Assembly (NCBI GenBank): GCA_004352715.1
Contig: SCFE01000119.1
Span: forward strand, 450,111-514,110
Source of the DNA: Hofstenia miamia
Lineage: Eukaryota > Xenacoelomorpha > Acoela
DNA: 64,000 bases
Direction of reading: 5' to 3'
Shown here: positions 42,307 to 54,659 of the stretch, one piece after another
How the letters are laid out: each line of letters begins with the position of its first letter
Numbering within the stretch: the stretch's first letter is position 1
Program-made: the position numbers and the translations under genes
The notes under the pieces: model-generated
What the model was told of the DNA's origin: nothing
Database searches by the model: none
Seen by the model: the letters and a program-made list of their open reading frames with translations, nothing else

Positions 42307-42833
42307 GTAAACCGACCCGAAACCGAAACCGCGGTTTTCACGCAGACCGAAACCGAACCGACTCATTTTCACTAGCACGGTTTCAAACGGTTTGTAATGA
42401 ATAGTAATTAGTAGCTGTGTAATACTGACAAAGCTCTCGCTAATGGCGAAAAAGTGGTTNCCAAAACCGATCCGAACCGAATCGAAGTTAAAATTTCAAA
42501 ACCGTCGACCTCTACCTCTCAGCTACAGACATCGCCAGTAATCGGAGACCTCAGATCATCAACATACCAGTTGGCAATGCAATCTTTCAAATGCCGGACT
42601 CAGAAGATGAAAGTTTTATCGTTTACTCTAGAATGACTGCCCATACAAATCTCACAGACGCGTATCAGATTCCTACAATTTTCCAAAGTAGAGCAATGCG
42701 AAATTGTCGGACAGATCAACAGGATCAAGATGTTATAGACAGTATTTCTAATAATGATACAAACATTAATTTGTCTGGAAACACTCTAACACCAACAAAT
42801 GAACGAATTCTTGCAAAATGTTACCTAGTCTAG
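42215..42833 (+). CDS. Terminal exon of an unidentified gene, split by a hAT MITE
   Basis: Left part: ANFHSQSNTAPTPVYC and SNKSEPHVLS. Right part: ATDIASNRRPQIINIPVGNA, MPDSEDESFIVYSRMTAHTN and so on to CYLV and TAG. If 42295-42522 (MITE plus one target duplication) is left out, the two parts join in one frame of about 130 codons (...VLS-ATDIAS...). The protein is polar, rich in Asn, Ser, Thr and acidic residues, probably disordered; no family recognised. The 5' end is uncertain: an in-frame TGA at 42201 limits it and the best acceptor (GTCAAG|CGCC) is weak. With the MITE in place the product is truncated or altered. Confidence 0.55.
42295..42514. mobile_element. 220-bp hAT MITE inside a coding exon
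   Basis: Perfect 13-bp inverted ends TAGAGGTCGACGG, flanked by CCTATCAG (42287-42294) and CCTCTCAG (42515-42522), an 8-bp duplication with one difference. The interior is full of ACCGAAACC-type repeats. A single N at 42460 interrupts it. Confidence 0.85.
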
Positions 42834-43380
42834 TTTTTTGACCTTAACAGTTAATGATTCAGATGGTAATTTTTATACTCAATCTGGAGTCCAAGGAAAA
42901 GGAATTTGATTTTTTATATGTGATCGCTCCGGAGGCAATGTTGTCTAATTTCTTTTACATAAACTTATTGAAAACTTAATTTGCAATCGATTGATATAAA
43001 TTTTGTTACTGTGCTTGTTTNAGTTTAGTCAATAGATGGATGGTATTGTTAATGGCTTTAATGTCATATAAACCAATTATATTGCATGGGTAAGATATAA
43101 AATTACAGTAAATCAAATTTTTCAAATTATGCGAATTTCTTGAGTGTGCAAAGTGAAAATTGTCAAGCGCCAACTTCCACTCCCAATCCAATACTGCACC
43201 AACTCCGGTGTACTGTTCTAACAAATCAGAACCTCATGTCCTATCAGTAGAGGTCGACGNGGAATTTGATTTTTTATATGTGATCGCTCCGGAGGCAATG
43301 TTGTCTAATTTCTTTTACATAAACTTATTGAAAACTTAATTTGCAATCGATTGATATAAATTTTGTTACTGTGCTTGTTT

Positions 43381-44573
43381 TTGTTGTTAAGAGATTGAAA
43401 AAACATGTTTCTCATTTTTTTTACCGGAGCTATGCGGTTTACAGTCATCGCCTACAATTATGCTTGATGAAGACAATTTAATGATATTTTTTCAATTCTG
43501 CTTACCATATTATTGGTATAAAGGAATAAATGCATGGCTTTACCTTTATTTGACAATTTTTTCGCAGTACCCTGGCAAAATTTACTTTTGCTTAAGATTT
43601 TGCGCAGAGTTTACAACTTTGGTGGACTTTTATTGTAACACAACAATCCCATATTTTGAATAATTTTGGTAATACTGAAGTTTTGTAAACTGCAAAATAC
43701 AATATTTTAAGGCAAAAAGCATATCTTATATCGATCTTAAGTATACAGTATGCTATATTTTTATTTATTTGAAGAGCAGAAAACCTTTGAAGCAATATTA
43801 AGAACGTCTCCACGATGTAAGGAAGAGAGTATGGTTTTATCATATTATAAAGATTAATTCAACTTTAGACATAAGGCAAATTGGAGATACTTATATAGGT
43901 GAGTAAACCTTTATTTGAAAATACTGCATGTACCTATCTATCTATTTATCAGAGTTGCAACCGGGTCACCTGCCAGGGGATTTTTGACGGTCACCCGGGT
44001 CACCGATTCAATTTTTTCCATAAATTATCAAAATAAATTATACAAATGGGCTCATCTCAATAAAGTCTGGCATAGGTTTGTGTAATTAAACAAATTGTAT
44101 ATGTACCTTAAAGAGTTTCAATGCGTTGAGAGGATTTTTGTGATGATTTTCGTTTACTGTAACAGAGCCCTGCGAATTGACTTCCTTTATTTCTAATTCA
44201 AATCCGAATATCGAGGCAATGTATTTCCAAATCGGAATCCAAAATATAGTGTGATTTGGGTAATAACTTCGATAGTAATAACATCGGATGTTGATAGTTA
44301 CGTAAAAAATGACTTTGAAACATGAAAAACTTTATCTCTTAATTCTGCAATAGAAGAATTCCACTGAGCAGGGCCGGCCTTAGCCTACGCAGAGGCCGGG
44401 GCAAAATATGACCATTACAATAAGTAAAATGAAAAATAATGATGACAACGTCCCTGTTATAATAATTTGGGTTTCGACCTATTACTTAGTTGTTGTAAAA
44501 CTGCATATATCTGTGCTTTGGTATGCCATTTGTTGGGAAATTATATAGCTTGCAAAATATATAAAATTATATC
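43381..44573. other. AT-rich stretch with two hAT-like ends
   Basis: Near 43949 CAGAGTTGCAACCGGGTCAC and at 44369 CAGGGCCGGCCTTAGCCTAC are typical left ends of hAT-type elements; neither has a visible partner. The open frame 43460-43663 and its antisense have no protein-like motifs. Confidence 0.4.
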
Positions 44574-44919
44574 ATTTTTTCTCGATAATATACTTATAGA
44601 TAATTGTATATAATTGCATATTTGCAGTTTAAGATATCAGTTCTAAATCCAAAAAGCAGTTTCAGTAAGTTNTGAACTTCTGAAAAATAGACAGCAGCGT
44701 GTAATATTAAACTGTAAAAAATCAAGTTATATTACGACTGACCGTGGGGTACCCCAAGGTATTGTACTTGGCCCTATTTTATTGGCAATTTTTGTAAATG
44801 ATATAATAAAATATGTTAAANTTTTTCTCGATAATATACTTATAGATAATTGTATATAATTGCATATTTGCAGTTTAAGATATCAGTTCTAAATCCAAAA
44901 AGCAGTTTCAGTAAGTTTA
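44574..44919. repeat. 98-bp duplication enclosing a misplaced LINE fragment
   Basis: 44574-44671 and 44822-44919 are the same. Between single Ns at 44672 and 44821 lies 44673-44820, an RT piece (SSYITTDRGVPQGIVLGPIL) that matches 46855-46990. This is scaffolding of a stray LINE contig. Confidence 0.8.
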
Positions 44920-45399
44920 TACATTTTAATTTGAGGATATTAAGTGTTTTAAAGATAATTATAGATTTTTAGAAATCATTTAATAGCTTAAGATATCTTT
45001 AAACAACTTTAAATAATTAAAGGCTTGGAGAGCAATATTAAACTTAAAAGTCTATTTAAGTCACTATAAAACAGAACAAGTGTTTTGAAAACTCATCTAA
45101 TACTTCAAGTATTTCTTAGTTTCTTTAAAAGGAATTATTTTATCATGAAATTTAAAGTATAAACACGAGAACTATTGGAACTTTAAAGATTTTGTTGGTA
45201 TCAGTTCCTTGGGTATACTGTATGCATGCAATAAATGGTCTGAATTTCAAAGCCAAGTTCTATTATATCCAGTGTTTTAACAATTAAAGGAGTAATTTTA
45301 GTTCGTTTCTTGCCACTGCATATAATAATACAATCCAGCCGACAAAGAATAATTAGACCAATTATATAAGATCAAAGAAAACAATTAAGCAATTAAGAA
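44920..45399. other. No recognised feature
   Basis: A+T-rich, perhaps decayed LINE upstream sequence. Confidence 0.4.
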
Positions 45400-47312
45400 C
45401 AAAAAATTTAACTAAATCTCGGAAAAAATTCTTTGATCAATTAAATTCTACTTGAGAGAAATAGCGATACGTCCATTAATTTATTGGAAAATCTAAAGGT
45501 ATTTCATCCGAAACAAATAAATTTAACATCACTAATACGAACGTAACAGACAAAAATCAAATACTAAATCACTTAAATTCAACATTCAAAGAACTTGCAA
45601 ATTTCAATTTCCCACCTTATAAAAAAATCAAAATTATGGTAATCTCAAACAATCAAAACGATTTTCCTTTAAACTTGCTACAATCAATGAATTAGAAAAC
45701 ATTGTTAAGAAACTTGATACCAACAAATCAACCGCTTTTTATAATCTCCCATTCTTTATTATTAAACGTTTTTTCCTATTTTTGGAGAAAAATTGTTAAT
45801 CGCATTTAATCAATGTATTATTGATTGTGAATTTCCAGACTTACTAAAAAAATCAGATATAACTCTTATATATAAAAAAGGTGACAACCTAAATGCAAAA
45901 AAATTATAGACCCATTTGTATTTCACATCCTTTTAGCAAACTCTTTGAAAAACTGTTGTATGTTCAAATAAACGCATTTCTAAAATTTGAAAACATCCTA
46001 TCGAATAACCAANAAGCAATAAATTTGCTTTGACTCTTATTTTGTAGTTAACTATTTGTTTATATTATATTTTTTGTCGTGTTAGTTTGTAGATTTTTTG
46101 TATACATATATTGCGCAATAAATTTGCTTTGACTTTCTTTACTATTATAATGAAATATAAAATAATGTAGAAGTTAAAATAATATATTAAAAACAACGTA
46201 ATACAATATGATATGATGATATTAGCAAAATATAGATGCATTTATATAACTATATAATTTCTACTTGTCAAGCTTAGAATATACTTAATACAGTTCTGTA
46301 TATTTTCTAAACGAATCAAACCTTATATTGCAAGAAAAATTGGAGCAACTGCAAAAATGTGTTACACATAAAAAGAAAAGATATAGTAATAGGATAGAAC
46401 AAATAGCCATATTATATTTCTCGAAGGTTATATTTATCAAAAATTGTACTTGTATTTTGGAAACAAATTGAATTAAAACATATTTGCTATTTAGTACATA
46501 CTTATTTACAAACTTTTTTCGTGCTATATCATCCTCAAATGATAGGAGTTACAAACTCCCTTAATCATTCTGTGTATATGGTAGATCAGAAATATCTTTT
46601 AATTGCAAAGTTGAACTCGAAAAGAGCCATATTTGTTGTAAATCATAGTGTGGATTTTNGCATAGCACCCAGGACGCAATTCTATCTATTACTCAACAAA
46701 TAAAGTCTAATATATCTCATAATAACTGCAGTTGTGTAGCATTATTAGATTTAACTAAGGCATTCAATTTAATGAATTTTGATATTTTGCAAGACAAGCT
46801 CATAAATTATAATTTTGGTGCTAACTCAATTAATTTAATTATGAACTTTCTTAAAAATTAGACAGCAGTGTGTAATATTAAACTGTAAAAAATCAAGTTA
46901 TATTACGACTGACCGTGGGGTACCCCAAGGTATTATACTTGACCCTATTTTATTGGCAATTTTTGTAAATGATATAATAAAATATGTTCAACACAGCGAA
47001 ATTTACGACACATACCTAATAAGTACTGCAAAAAATGCTTTTGATGCTACAAAAAANTACATCAAAACAACTACTAACAACTTAATAGAATGGCAGTGAC
47101 CATTCAAAGAGCAATGACATGTCAATAGACTCAATTTTTGTTTTGCACTCGTAATTCATACTGAGCGAAAACATATNNNNNNNNNNNNNNNNNCCTCCAA
47201 ACAGATGTAGAAAAATTAAACAATTATTTTACAAACAATCAACTAAAGATAAATATTGAAAAAACCCAATTTATAATTTTCTCACTGAAGGCACAAAGAA
47301 ACCTAATAAGTG
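45400..47312 (+). pseudogene. Jockey/CR1-like LINE reverse-transcriptase relic
   Basis: In order: NVTDKNQILNHLNSTFKELA, ATINELENIVKKLDTNKSTA, NYRPICISHPFSKLFEKLL, FENILSNNQ, then (after an unrelated 46014-46659 bounded by single Ns) STQDAILSI-like, LLDLTKAFNLMNFDIL, TTDRG-VPQGIILGPILLAI, FVNDIIKYV and NNYFTNNQLKINIEKTQFII. These are RT motifs of a jockey-superfamily LINE. The YADD box itself is lost, probably in the N gap at 47177-47193 and nearby. Many stops and shifts. Confidence 0.8.
46014..46659. other. Foreign block inside the LINE
   Basis: Bounded by single Ns at 46013 and 46660, interrupting the RT between FENILSNNQ and the next motif. It contains GCAATAAATTTGCTTTGAC twice (46016 and about 46114). 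Either an insertion or another misplaced contig. Confidence 0.5.
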
Positions 47313-47324
47313 NNNNNNNNNNNN

Positions 47325-48472
47325 TTTTAGGCGAAAAGATACTTACCATGAGTTTACATTTTCGGTTGCGACAACTATATTTGAAACATATTTCTAATTT
47401 CAATAAGAACACATGTATGATACGTTCTGGAGCATATTGAACCAATGATTTAAGAATCACCCATCATTATCCCATAATATTAATTATCATGGGACGACCC
47501 ATGAAACTAGGATGTATACGTCCAAGTAGTTTCATGCGCCGAATATCTATTAAAAGATTCCCGTCACACATTAAGTAAGTTGTCTATACCACTGCTACTT
47601 AACGCCACCTTATTTAGTTATTTATGTTTATACCTTAATGCTAAAATTCGTATAATTACTTTTTTCAGGCATATGTAAGTATTTTTTCACAGAATGTTCA
47701 TCCATTAAAATAATTTACTTGAAGTTTTGATCAACGCTCTATAAAAAAATCCTAGGTCGAACCTGGAATAAAATATGGGTTTTTCTAAAATTACAACACG
47801 AGTGTTAGTGTTTTAAATATAAAATCTATAATAATGTTATAAATGTATGTGAACAAATTGACATTAAAATGATACATTTATTTCCATTATCTAATGCTTA
47901 GATGAGAGAGGTATCAGGGTGGGCTTAGCTTACCTGCATTGAGATCATACATTGTTGGAATACGAGCGTCCTTTATATGCTTCATAACAATTTTTTAGCA
48001 ATAACTTCAAAAAAAGAAATAAGTAAGCTGTTTTCTGAATTATATTCTATTACTGTTACACCTTTAAAATTCTTCAACAAATTTTTTTAAATTTTAATCA
48101 ATTCAAATAATGGATTGATTTTAATGATATCTAAGTTATAATTCTTGCATCCGAGGAAATTATCATCATTATATGTATATGTATATGTAATTTCCGTACA
48201 AATGATGTAAAAATAGGAAAAAATAAAAACAAATCAAAATTGAGTTTGCCTTCGGAGGAATGAAGGAGTTTGAAATTTGACAAGGTTGAATAATCGTTAG
48301 TATGGAAAATTTTCGTAAGATAGCTCCTATGAGTTATGGTAGAGCTCTGATATGATACCGATTCATGATGTAATTAAGTAGATTCGATTTTTTGCACAAA
48401 CTACTTTCGGTAATTGTTCTCAATAATATAAATCAATTGCAAGTTCGAAAAAGATGAGATCTTGGAAGACCA
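47325..48472. other. No recognised feature
   Basis: About 1.1 kb of A+T-rich DNA; a small inverted repeat CCCATAATATTAATTATCAT lies at about 47470. No gene seen. Confidence 0.5.
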
Positions 48473-49348
48473 ATAAGTAGTAAGGCCCGGCGGTATACGG
48501 ACATCGAAGCCGATACCGCGGTATTTTGACAATTCCGAAAAATACCGATACCGCGGTATCTTGCTTAATATATTGATCGAAATTTTATTTAAGAGTATGT
48601 GTATTGTATGTAAGCCTACAGGGTCAATAGTTGCGTATGAAAACTTGAACTAATTCTGTACGAGATATAACATATAGCACTTTGGAAAACTTAAGAAAAA
48701 ATTTTTATTAATCATGTAGTAACAATTAAATGGCTGACTAGCGCATAAAATGTTGCCATAAAAACCTTCACAAAAACGAAATATTTATAGAACTGTTTTT
48801 AAAAAATCAGATTTACAAATGTGTCAATTCCATTTATTTTTGGACCACAACAGTCATGATTATGAATGGCATATAATTGATGCAACTATGGTGTACAACT
48901 GCAAAAAATGATTTTTTATTTATAACTTTGTAGTGCTGAAAGGCATACCTAAGAATAATTTAGACTCAAACAATTTCAAATTTTAATGTAAGAAGAATAT
49001 GCAAAAATTTGAGGTTTTGAGGTAAATAATGTAATCGAGAAGCGCAAAATTGAATGCATTCTCAGGGTCTTATTAATGAATACTTTTTTCAGCATTTGGG
49101 CATTCTAAATATACCTTAACCACGAACTCAGTGAGAAGTTTACAGATATAATTTTTAGATTGTGTGCATAAGACGCATCTTAAGATTTTAAGCAAAATTC
49201 TATTATTATATGTGCTGATTACATTCGTGGATTTTTTTTACTCCTTCATAATGCATCTATTACTCATTTTGCTATAAGTTGTTTTAGATAACAAGTGCTT
49301 GTCAATATTATTTTGATCTTAAAATTTTTTAATATACAAATATATATA

Positions 49349-50348
49349 NNNNNNNNNNNNNNNNNNNNNNNNNNNNNNNNNNNNNNNNNNNNNNNNNNNN
49401 NNNNNNNNNNNNNNNNNNNNNNNNNNNNNNNNNNNNNNNNNNNNNNNNNNNNNNNNNNNNNNNNNNNNNNNNNNNNNNNNNNNNNNNNNNNNNNNNNNNN
49501 NNNNNNNNNNNNNNNNNNNNNNNNNNNNNNNNNNNNNNNNNNNNNNNNNNNNNNNNNNNNNNNNNNNNNNNNNNNNNNNNNNNNNNNNNNNNNNNNNNNN
49601 NNNNNNNNNNNNNNNNNNNNNNNNNNNNNNNNNNNNNNNNNNNNNNNNNNNNNNNNNNNNNNNNNNNNNNNNNNNNNNNNNNNNNNNNNNNNNNNNNNNN
49701 NNNNNNNNNNNNNNNNNNNNNNNNNNNNNNNNNNNNNNNNNNNNNNNNNNNNNNNNNNNNNNNNNNNNNNNNNNNNNNNNNNNNNNNNNNNNNNNNNNNN
49801 NNNNNNNNNNNNNNNNNNNNNNNNNNNNNNNNNNNNNNNNNNNNNNNNNNNNNNNNNNNNNNNNNNNNNNNNNNNNNNNNNNNNNNNNNNNNNNNNNNNN
49901 NNNNNNNNNNNNNNNNNNNNNNNNNNNNNNNNNNNNNNNNNNNNNNNNNNNNNNNNNNNNNNNNNNNNNNNNNNNNNNNNNNNNNNNNNNNNNNNNNNNN
50001 NNNNNNNNNNNNNNNNNNNNNNNNNNNNNNNNNNNNNNNNNNNNNNNNNNNNNNNNNNNNNNNNNNNNNNNNNNNNNNNNNNNNNNNNNNNNNNNNNNNN
50101 NNNNNNNNNNNNNNNNNNNNNNNNNNNNNNNNNNNNNNNNNNNNNNNNNNNNNNNNNNNNNNNNNNNNNNNNNNNNNNNNNNNNNNNNNNNNNNNNNNNN
50201 NNNNNNNNNNNNNNNNNNNNNNNNNNNNNNNNNNNNNNNNNNNNNNNNNNNNNNNNNNNNNNNNNNNNNNNNNNNNNNNNNNNNNNNNNNNNNNNNNNNN
50301 NNNNNNNNNNNNNNNNNNNNNNNNNNNNNNNNNNNNNNNNNNNNNNNN
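49349..50348. other. Assembly gap of exactly 1000 N in a TA tract
   Basis: Placeholder gap with TA microsatellite on both sides. Confidence 0.99.
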
Positions 50349-50380
<32 letters not shown>

Positions 50381-50390
50381 GCCAAATATA

Positions 50391-51290
50391 CAAGGTATCC
50401 ACAAAATCTCTTTACAATTTGAAAAATTTATTATAAAAGCAATTTATGAGATATGTTTACCAGATTTTTTTCATTTTAATAAGTATTTATTAAAGTTTTT
50501 AAACAATATTTAATAGACCTCTATATGAGCACCATTAGTTGCACGAAGTACATCAAGTCGGTACTCTATTTCTTGCAATGTACGCTGTAGCATAGGTCCA
50601 TCAATTTTGGCAATGGCAATCCGAATCCTTTGCTTTAAGTCAGCAATGTCACTTACCTTTGCTCGGTACACGATATCTTTTACATAACCCCATAAAAAGA
50701 AGTCTAAGGGAGTGATATCCGGCAATCGTGGTGGCCAGGGAATTGGTCCATCCCAAATGTTTGATTGAGGAACTGACGAACATGGCGTGTCCAATGTGAT
50801 GGTGCACCATCTGGAAGATGATGGTTGGTTGTAGGTCAATCAGTTGTGGTGCCAGATATTCGGTCAGAAAGTCAAGGTAAACATCTGCATTAATTATTGC
50901 CTCGTTGAAGAAAAATGGCCCAATTATTCGATCAAACATGATTTCACACCACACATTCACTTTTGGACTAGCCCGGTAAAGCTCCCTAGACTCATGGGAG
51001 TTCTTGGTCACCCGCTCCTTTACCTATCAAATACGGTCCCTGTCTCCAAAAATTTCTTGTGCCATGCACGAATGGAGGGAGGGGATGGAGGATCTTTTCC
51101 ATACTTATTTCTGTAGTTTCATTGAGTCTGAACATCCGATTTGGTTTCAATAAACCACGATACGCATTGTGCTTTTTCTTGAGAAGTAGGCATTTTGGTA
51201 CGGCAATATCGTATAGTTTTAAGTATCGTATAATGTAAACTGCTTTTGTAATAATTTTTCAAATTGTAAAGAGACTTTGTGGACACCCTG
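50391..51290. mobile_element. Deleted Tc1/mariner element (900 bp)
   Basis: TA on both flanks. The inverted repeats run about 50 bp, sharing TCTCTTTACAATTTGAAAAA after CAAGGTATCCACAAAA (left) or CAGGGTGTCCACAAAG (right). It is shorter than complete relatives because the middle of the transposase is missing. Confidence 0.9.
50510..51193 (-). pseudogene. Mariner-type transposase relic (DUF4817-associated family)
   Basis: Starts MPTSQEKAQCVSWFIETKSD at 51193, then KYGKDPPSPPSIRAWHKKFL (helix-turn-helix). The part between the HTH and the catalytic domain is deleted. Resumes KVNVWCEIMFDRIIGPFFF, WDGPIPWPPRLPDITPLDFF, LWGYVKDIVYRAKV and ends EYRLDVLRATNGAHIEVY. The first and second catalytic blocks are damaged (FQQDGAPPH-like is now FQMVHHH). 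Stops and shifts confirm a dead copy. Confidence 0.85.
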
Positions 51291-51439
51291 TACTATTGAT
51301 TTTTCATAGTAATACCGATACAGCAGTATTTTGAGTGATACCAATCGACTCCCACAAATTTCATATCGCTGGTCTCTAATAAGTAGGCGGCATACGTAAT
51401 TTCATATGTTTTAAAGTGATACAACCCACAAAGATACTA

Positions 51440-51850
51440 GAAAATTGAAGGCAGTGGGGAAGAATGCAGATGGTATATTGCTTATGTTTATCAAGAACAG
51501 ATATTATTAATGAATTTCCAAGAATGATAGAATTTTCATAACTTTTCCATGACAGATCACTATCAATATTAAGACCATCATATTTGACATCTTTTTGAAT
51601 AGGAATGTCTTTGTTATCAATATAATGTAAGTTAGTAAGTAGTAATTATTTGATGAAAACTAAGATCAATTATGCGTTTTTTGTGAAAAATTATTTCAAC
51701 CGATTTATCAGCATTGAGAGAGAGATTCATGTCTTTAGAATATTGTGAAATATTGTCAATCGCCTTTTTATAACATTGAAAATCGTCATGACTTCTAATA
51801 ACAGTTAATATTGTCGTATTACCCGAGTACTTTTTAGATGTAGGTCGTTA
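51440..51850 (-). pseudogene. LINE reverse-transcriptase fragment
   Basis: Minus strand: KYSGNTTILTVIRSHDDFQC (decayed YADD region), NISQYSKDMNLSLNADKSVE, then after a shift DVKYDGLNIDSDLSWKSYEN. This is the end of an RT domain and start of the thumb in a jockey/CR1-like LINE. The catalytic aspartates of YADD have been lost. Confidence 0.65.
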
Positions 51851-51859
51851 CCAAAAGGG

Positions 51860-53082
51860 ACTATGATTCATACAGAGTTTAGCTAATTGTTATATTTAGT
51901 TGATCAATCGATATTCATCATTATACATTGCCCTGATGACAAACTTAGTCAGCTGCGTTACACTTTGCTACTCTGACTTTGACAACAACAACATAAGCCT
52001 AAATTATTGGTTTCAGCAATGATCCAGCTCTTGAGTGAGAGCAGCATTATGGACTCCCAACTACCTCTAGTTGCATATTATATTTAATAGGTTTCGACGG
52101 TATGTGATTTCTACAGATGGTGTGGCAACGGTACGGTATACGTTTCCACTACAGTTTTACTTCCAGATTTCAGTGACGGATTTATATTTCATAAAACAAA
52201 ACACTTTAGCAAGCAATATTTTTTCAATTTGAATGTAGCGAATTTCCATTTCAGTAAGATGTTTTTATCCATATCAATTGAATGGCAGTTATTCTTCCTC
52301 TTTTGACTCATGGATTGATTTGGCTTGCAGCAAATCTTCGTGACTTTAACAAATTTTAGGAGGCTCATTAATTACCTATTCAAAATTATAAAGGGACTTT
52401 TTTATACAGTGTATTTCCAAGCAGTTTCAAGTTCCTTATGGCTTGAAGTTATGAAGGATCTAGTTTTAATCCTTAATCTAAGATGGTTTAAAGCATTCCA
52501 CAGATTTATCACTGTTAAATTTAAGGTGGCATCTGTATACAGAAATTTCAAAATTTATGCTATTATCATTCTTTTACATTTGTGATTCTATAGAAATTCA
52601 TTCATACTAGAAATGATGTGACTATTGTCTAAAGAGAACATTAGAGTATGAGAACAAAATACATTTAGAAAACAAACACTATATTCAGGCTCTAGAAACA
52701 TTCTATATATAAATATATAGAACATAGATAGGAAATTAACAGAAATAATTCTACTAAAAACCTTATTTATTGGATTCATCAGCTTAACTTTAACTTCAGA
52801 GCTTAAAAATACATGATAATTCCTAAAATTGCAAATGGACTAAATCATATAATCTTGAAGGGATCCTACCAGAATATTTCAAAAATCATTATTTTATAAA
52901 TGTTTACATTTATGTTGTTTATATAATAACTAAATCAAGATATCTACACATTGTGCAAAACGATGTTGTTGTAAAAATTTCATCCTATGAAAATAGAAAT
53001 TTTACATCTTTGAAGGTCTAACGATAATCTCATGTTCTAGAAAATAAAGACTTAGGTAATATACATTTATCTTTGTTTCTTT

Positions 53083-53115
<33 letters not shown>

Positions 53116-54251
53116 NNNNNNNNNNNNNNNNNNNNNNNNNNNNNNNNNNNNNNNNNNNNNNNNNNNNNNNNNNNNNNNNNNNNNNNNNNNNNNNNNNNNN
53201 NNNNNNNNNNNNNNNNNNNNNNNNNNNNNNNNNNNTATATATATATGGGCGACCAGGAAGTTTTGAAAATTTCCATACATTTAAATTTTTGTGTTGTAAA
53301 AGATTGTTCCTTACTGATACTTTAGCTAATTTTGCCTAAGCCAATGTAAGGATTTCTATCAGTAGATATAAATAGCAGTGTCTGAGCCGGTAATATGGTT
53401 TTATATTTTATGACAGTGTAATGAGTGGATATATTGCTGGGTAGAATCATTCAGGGAAATGCGGATTTTTCTCTCTGAATCATCTCATTATGATTCAACA
53501 AAACACCGATCATGCTTGCAAATGCTGCATTGATGTAAAGGCTTGTGGAAGAAAATTATCATCTGATTCTAAAATATATTTCTAAAATCACTTTTCTTTC
53601 TAAAGAAACGTTCAGATTAACTTTAGTGAAAACAAAACCTTCGAAATTTCTATGAATGTATTGTTACAGTGGTACCGCAGTGTACAACAAGAACACTTTG
53701 TGATGCAAATATAATGGTGTGCAAGCATTAACAAAACATCATGTGTGCGCAAGGAAATATATGTTATATAATTCCATATTTGTTTTCGTCAATTATATTT
53801 TTTCTGGAATCTATGTTGCAAATAATTGTTGCGATTCACAAAACTTTCAGGTTGCCCGAAGAATATTTATATATTATATATCAAATTTATAAGTAGCATA
53901 AGTATACGCTTGATTATTTATAATTATAACTTATTTATCAAAACAAGAGCATTTCGTATTCATAGAACCATTACCTTTAAATTATATTTTCATTTTTTTA
54001 CAAGTGTCAAATCTATCTTCATGTTTAAATTCCAAAAATGTGCTAATTGCAATCATTTTCCAAAAACCAAAGTAGGTCACTGTTCTTTGTTCATATGTGA
54101 ATCAATTTGCAATACGTAATCTACTTTTTCAAACAATTAAGAACATTTTTTCAAGAGTGAATATTACATTTTTAAGCATATCACACAATCTTTTGTATGT
54201 AAAATTCACAATTTATTGAATATTCATGATTGATTTATGCAATGTTTTTAG
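51860..54251. other. AT-rich region with a 120-N gap
   Basis: Gap at 53116-53235 inside a TA tract. Several short open frames (52325-52585, 52588-52779, 53826-54119) have A+T-driven composition and no motifs. Nothing supported. Confidence 0.5.
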
Positions 54252-54308
54252 ATGCAAAGATGGAAGGAGTTCTTATTGAATTGGCAAAGGACTACTTCAA
54301 TATTTCAG
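54252..54308 (+). CDS. Candidate 57-bp internal exon
   Basis: Acceptor TGTTTTTAG, donor TTTCAG|GTATAC. The frame AKMEGVLIELAKDYFNIS is protein-like. Its phase joins in frame with the candidate at 56272. Family unknown. Confidence 0.3.
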
Positions 54309-54378
54309 GTATACAAACGAAACATTCGTTAGTTATACATTAATGAACACATTAAATAATCCTTGGAAATATATCTTT

Positions 54379-54659
54379 AATAATAATAATAACAATATTA
54401 TTATTATTATTATTATTACTTCTCACAGCTTCATGCTGGTATCCCTCTCAGCTCGGGGGACTCACCAGTTCCCAGGGAGTCTGAGAGCTTTCCTCAGGAC
54501 TCTAGCTGTTCCTAACAATGCTGCCTTCTGTGCTTCTGCTCCTCCCCAATTTGGTACTCCCAACTCCTCCAAGTATCTCTTATGCTTCTTAATCACTGCT
54601 CCTAGTGCTCCTACTACCACCGGGACTACTTCAACCTTCTTTAACTTCCACAGCCTTTC
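54379..54659 (-). pseudogene. R4/Dong-like LINE C-terminal tail on a (TAA/ATT)n tract
   Basis: The minus strand reads RLWKLKKVEVVPVVVGALGA, VIKKHKRYLEELGVP, then ALLGTARVLRKALRLPGNW and stop. VEVVPVVVGALG with TARxLRK is the C-terminal tail of RLE-type elements. The 3' end runs straight into (ATT)n at 54396-54419, preceded by (TAA)n. It continues upstream into the N gap. Confidence 0.75.

Larger units (their letters stand above)
48481..51378. mobile_element. hAT element with exact 8-bp target duplication, hosting a mariner
   Basis: ATAAGTAG flanks both ends (48473-48480, 51379-51386). Ends TAAGGCCCGGCGGTAT and, inverted, TAGAGACCAGCGATAT match at 11 of 16 positions. Near both ends runs of ACCGATACCGCGGTAT occur. 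The interior holds a copy of the 17422-type MITE (49080-49240), a 1000-N gap beside TA repeat, and the mariner at 50391-51290. No hAT transposase is visible outside the gap. Confidence 0.7.
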
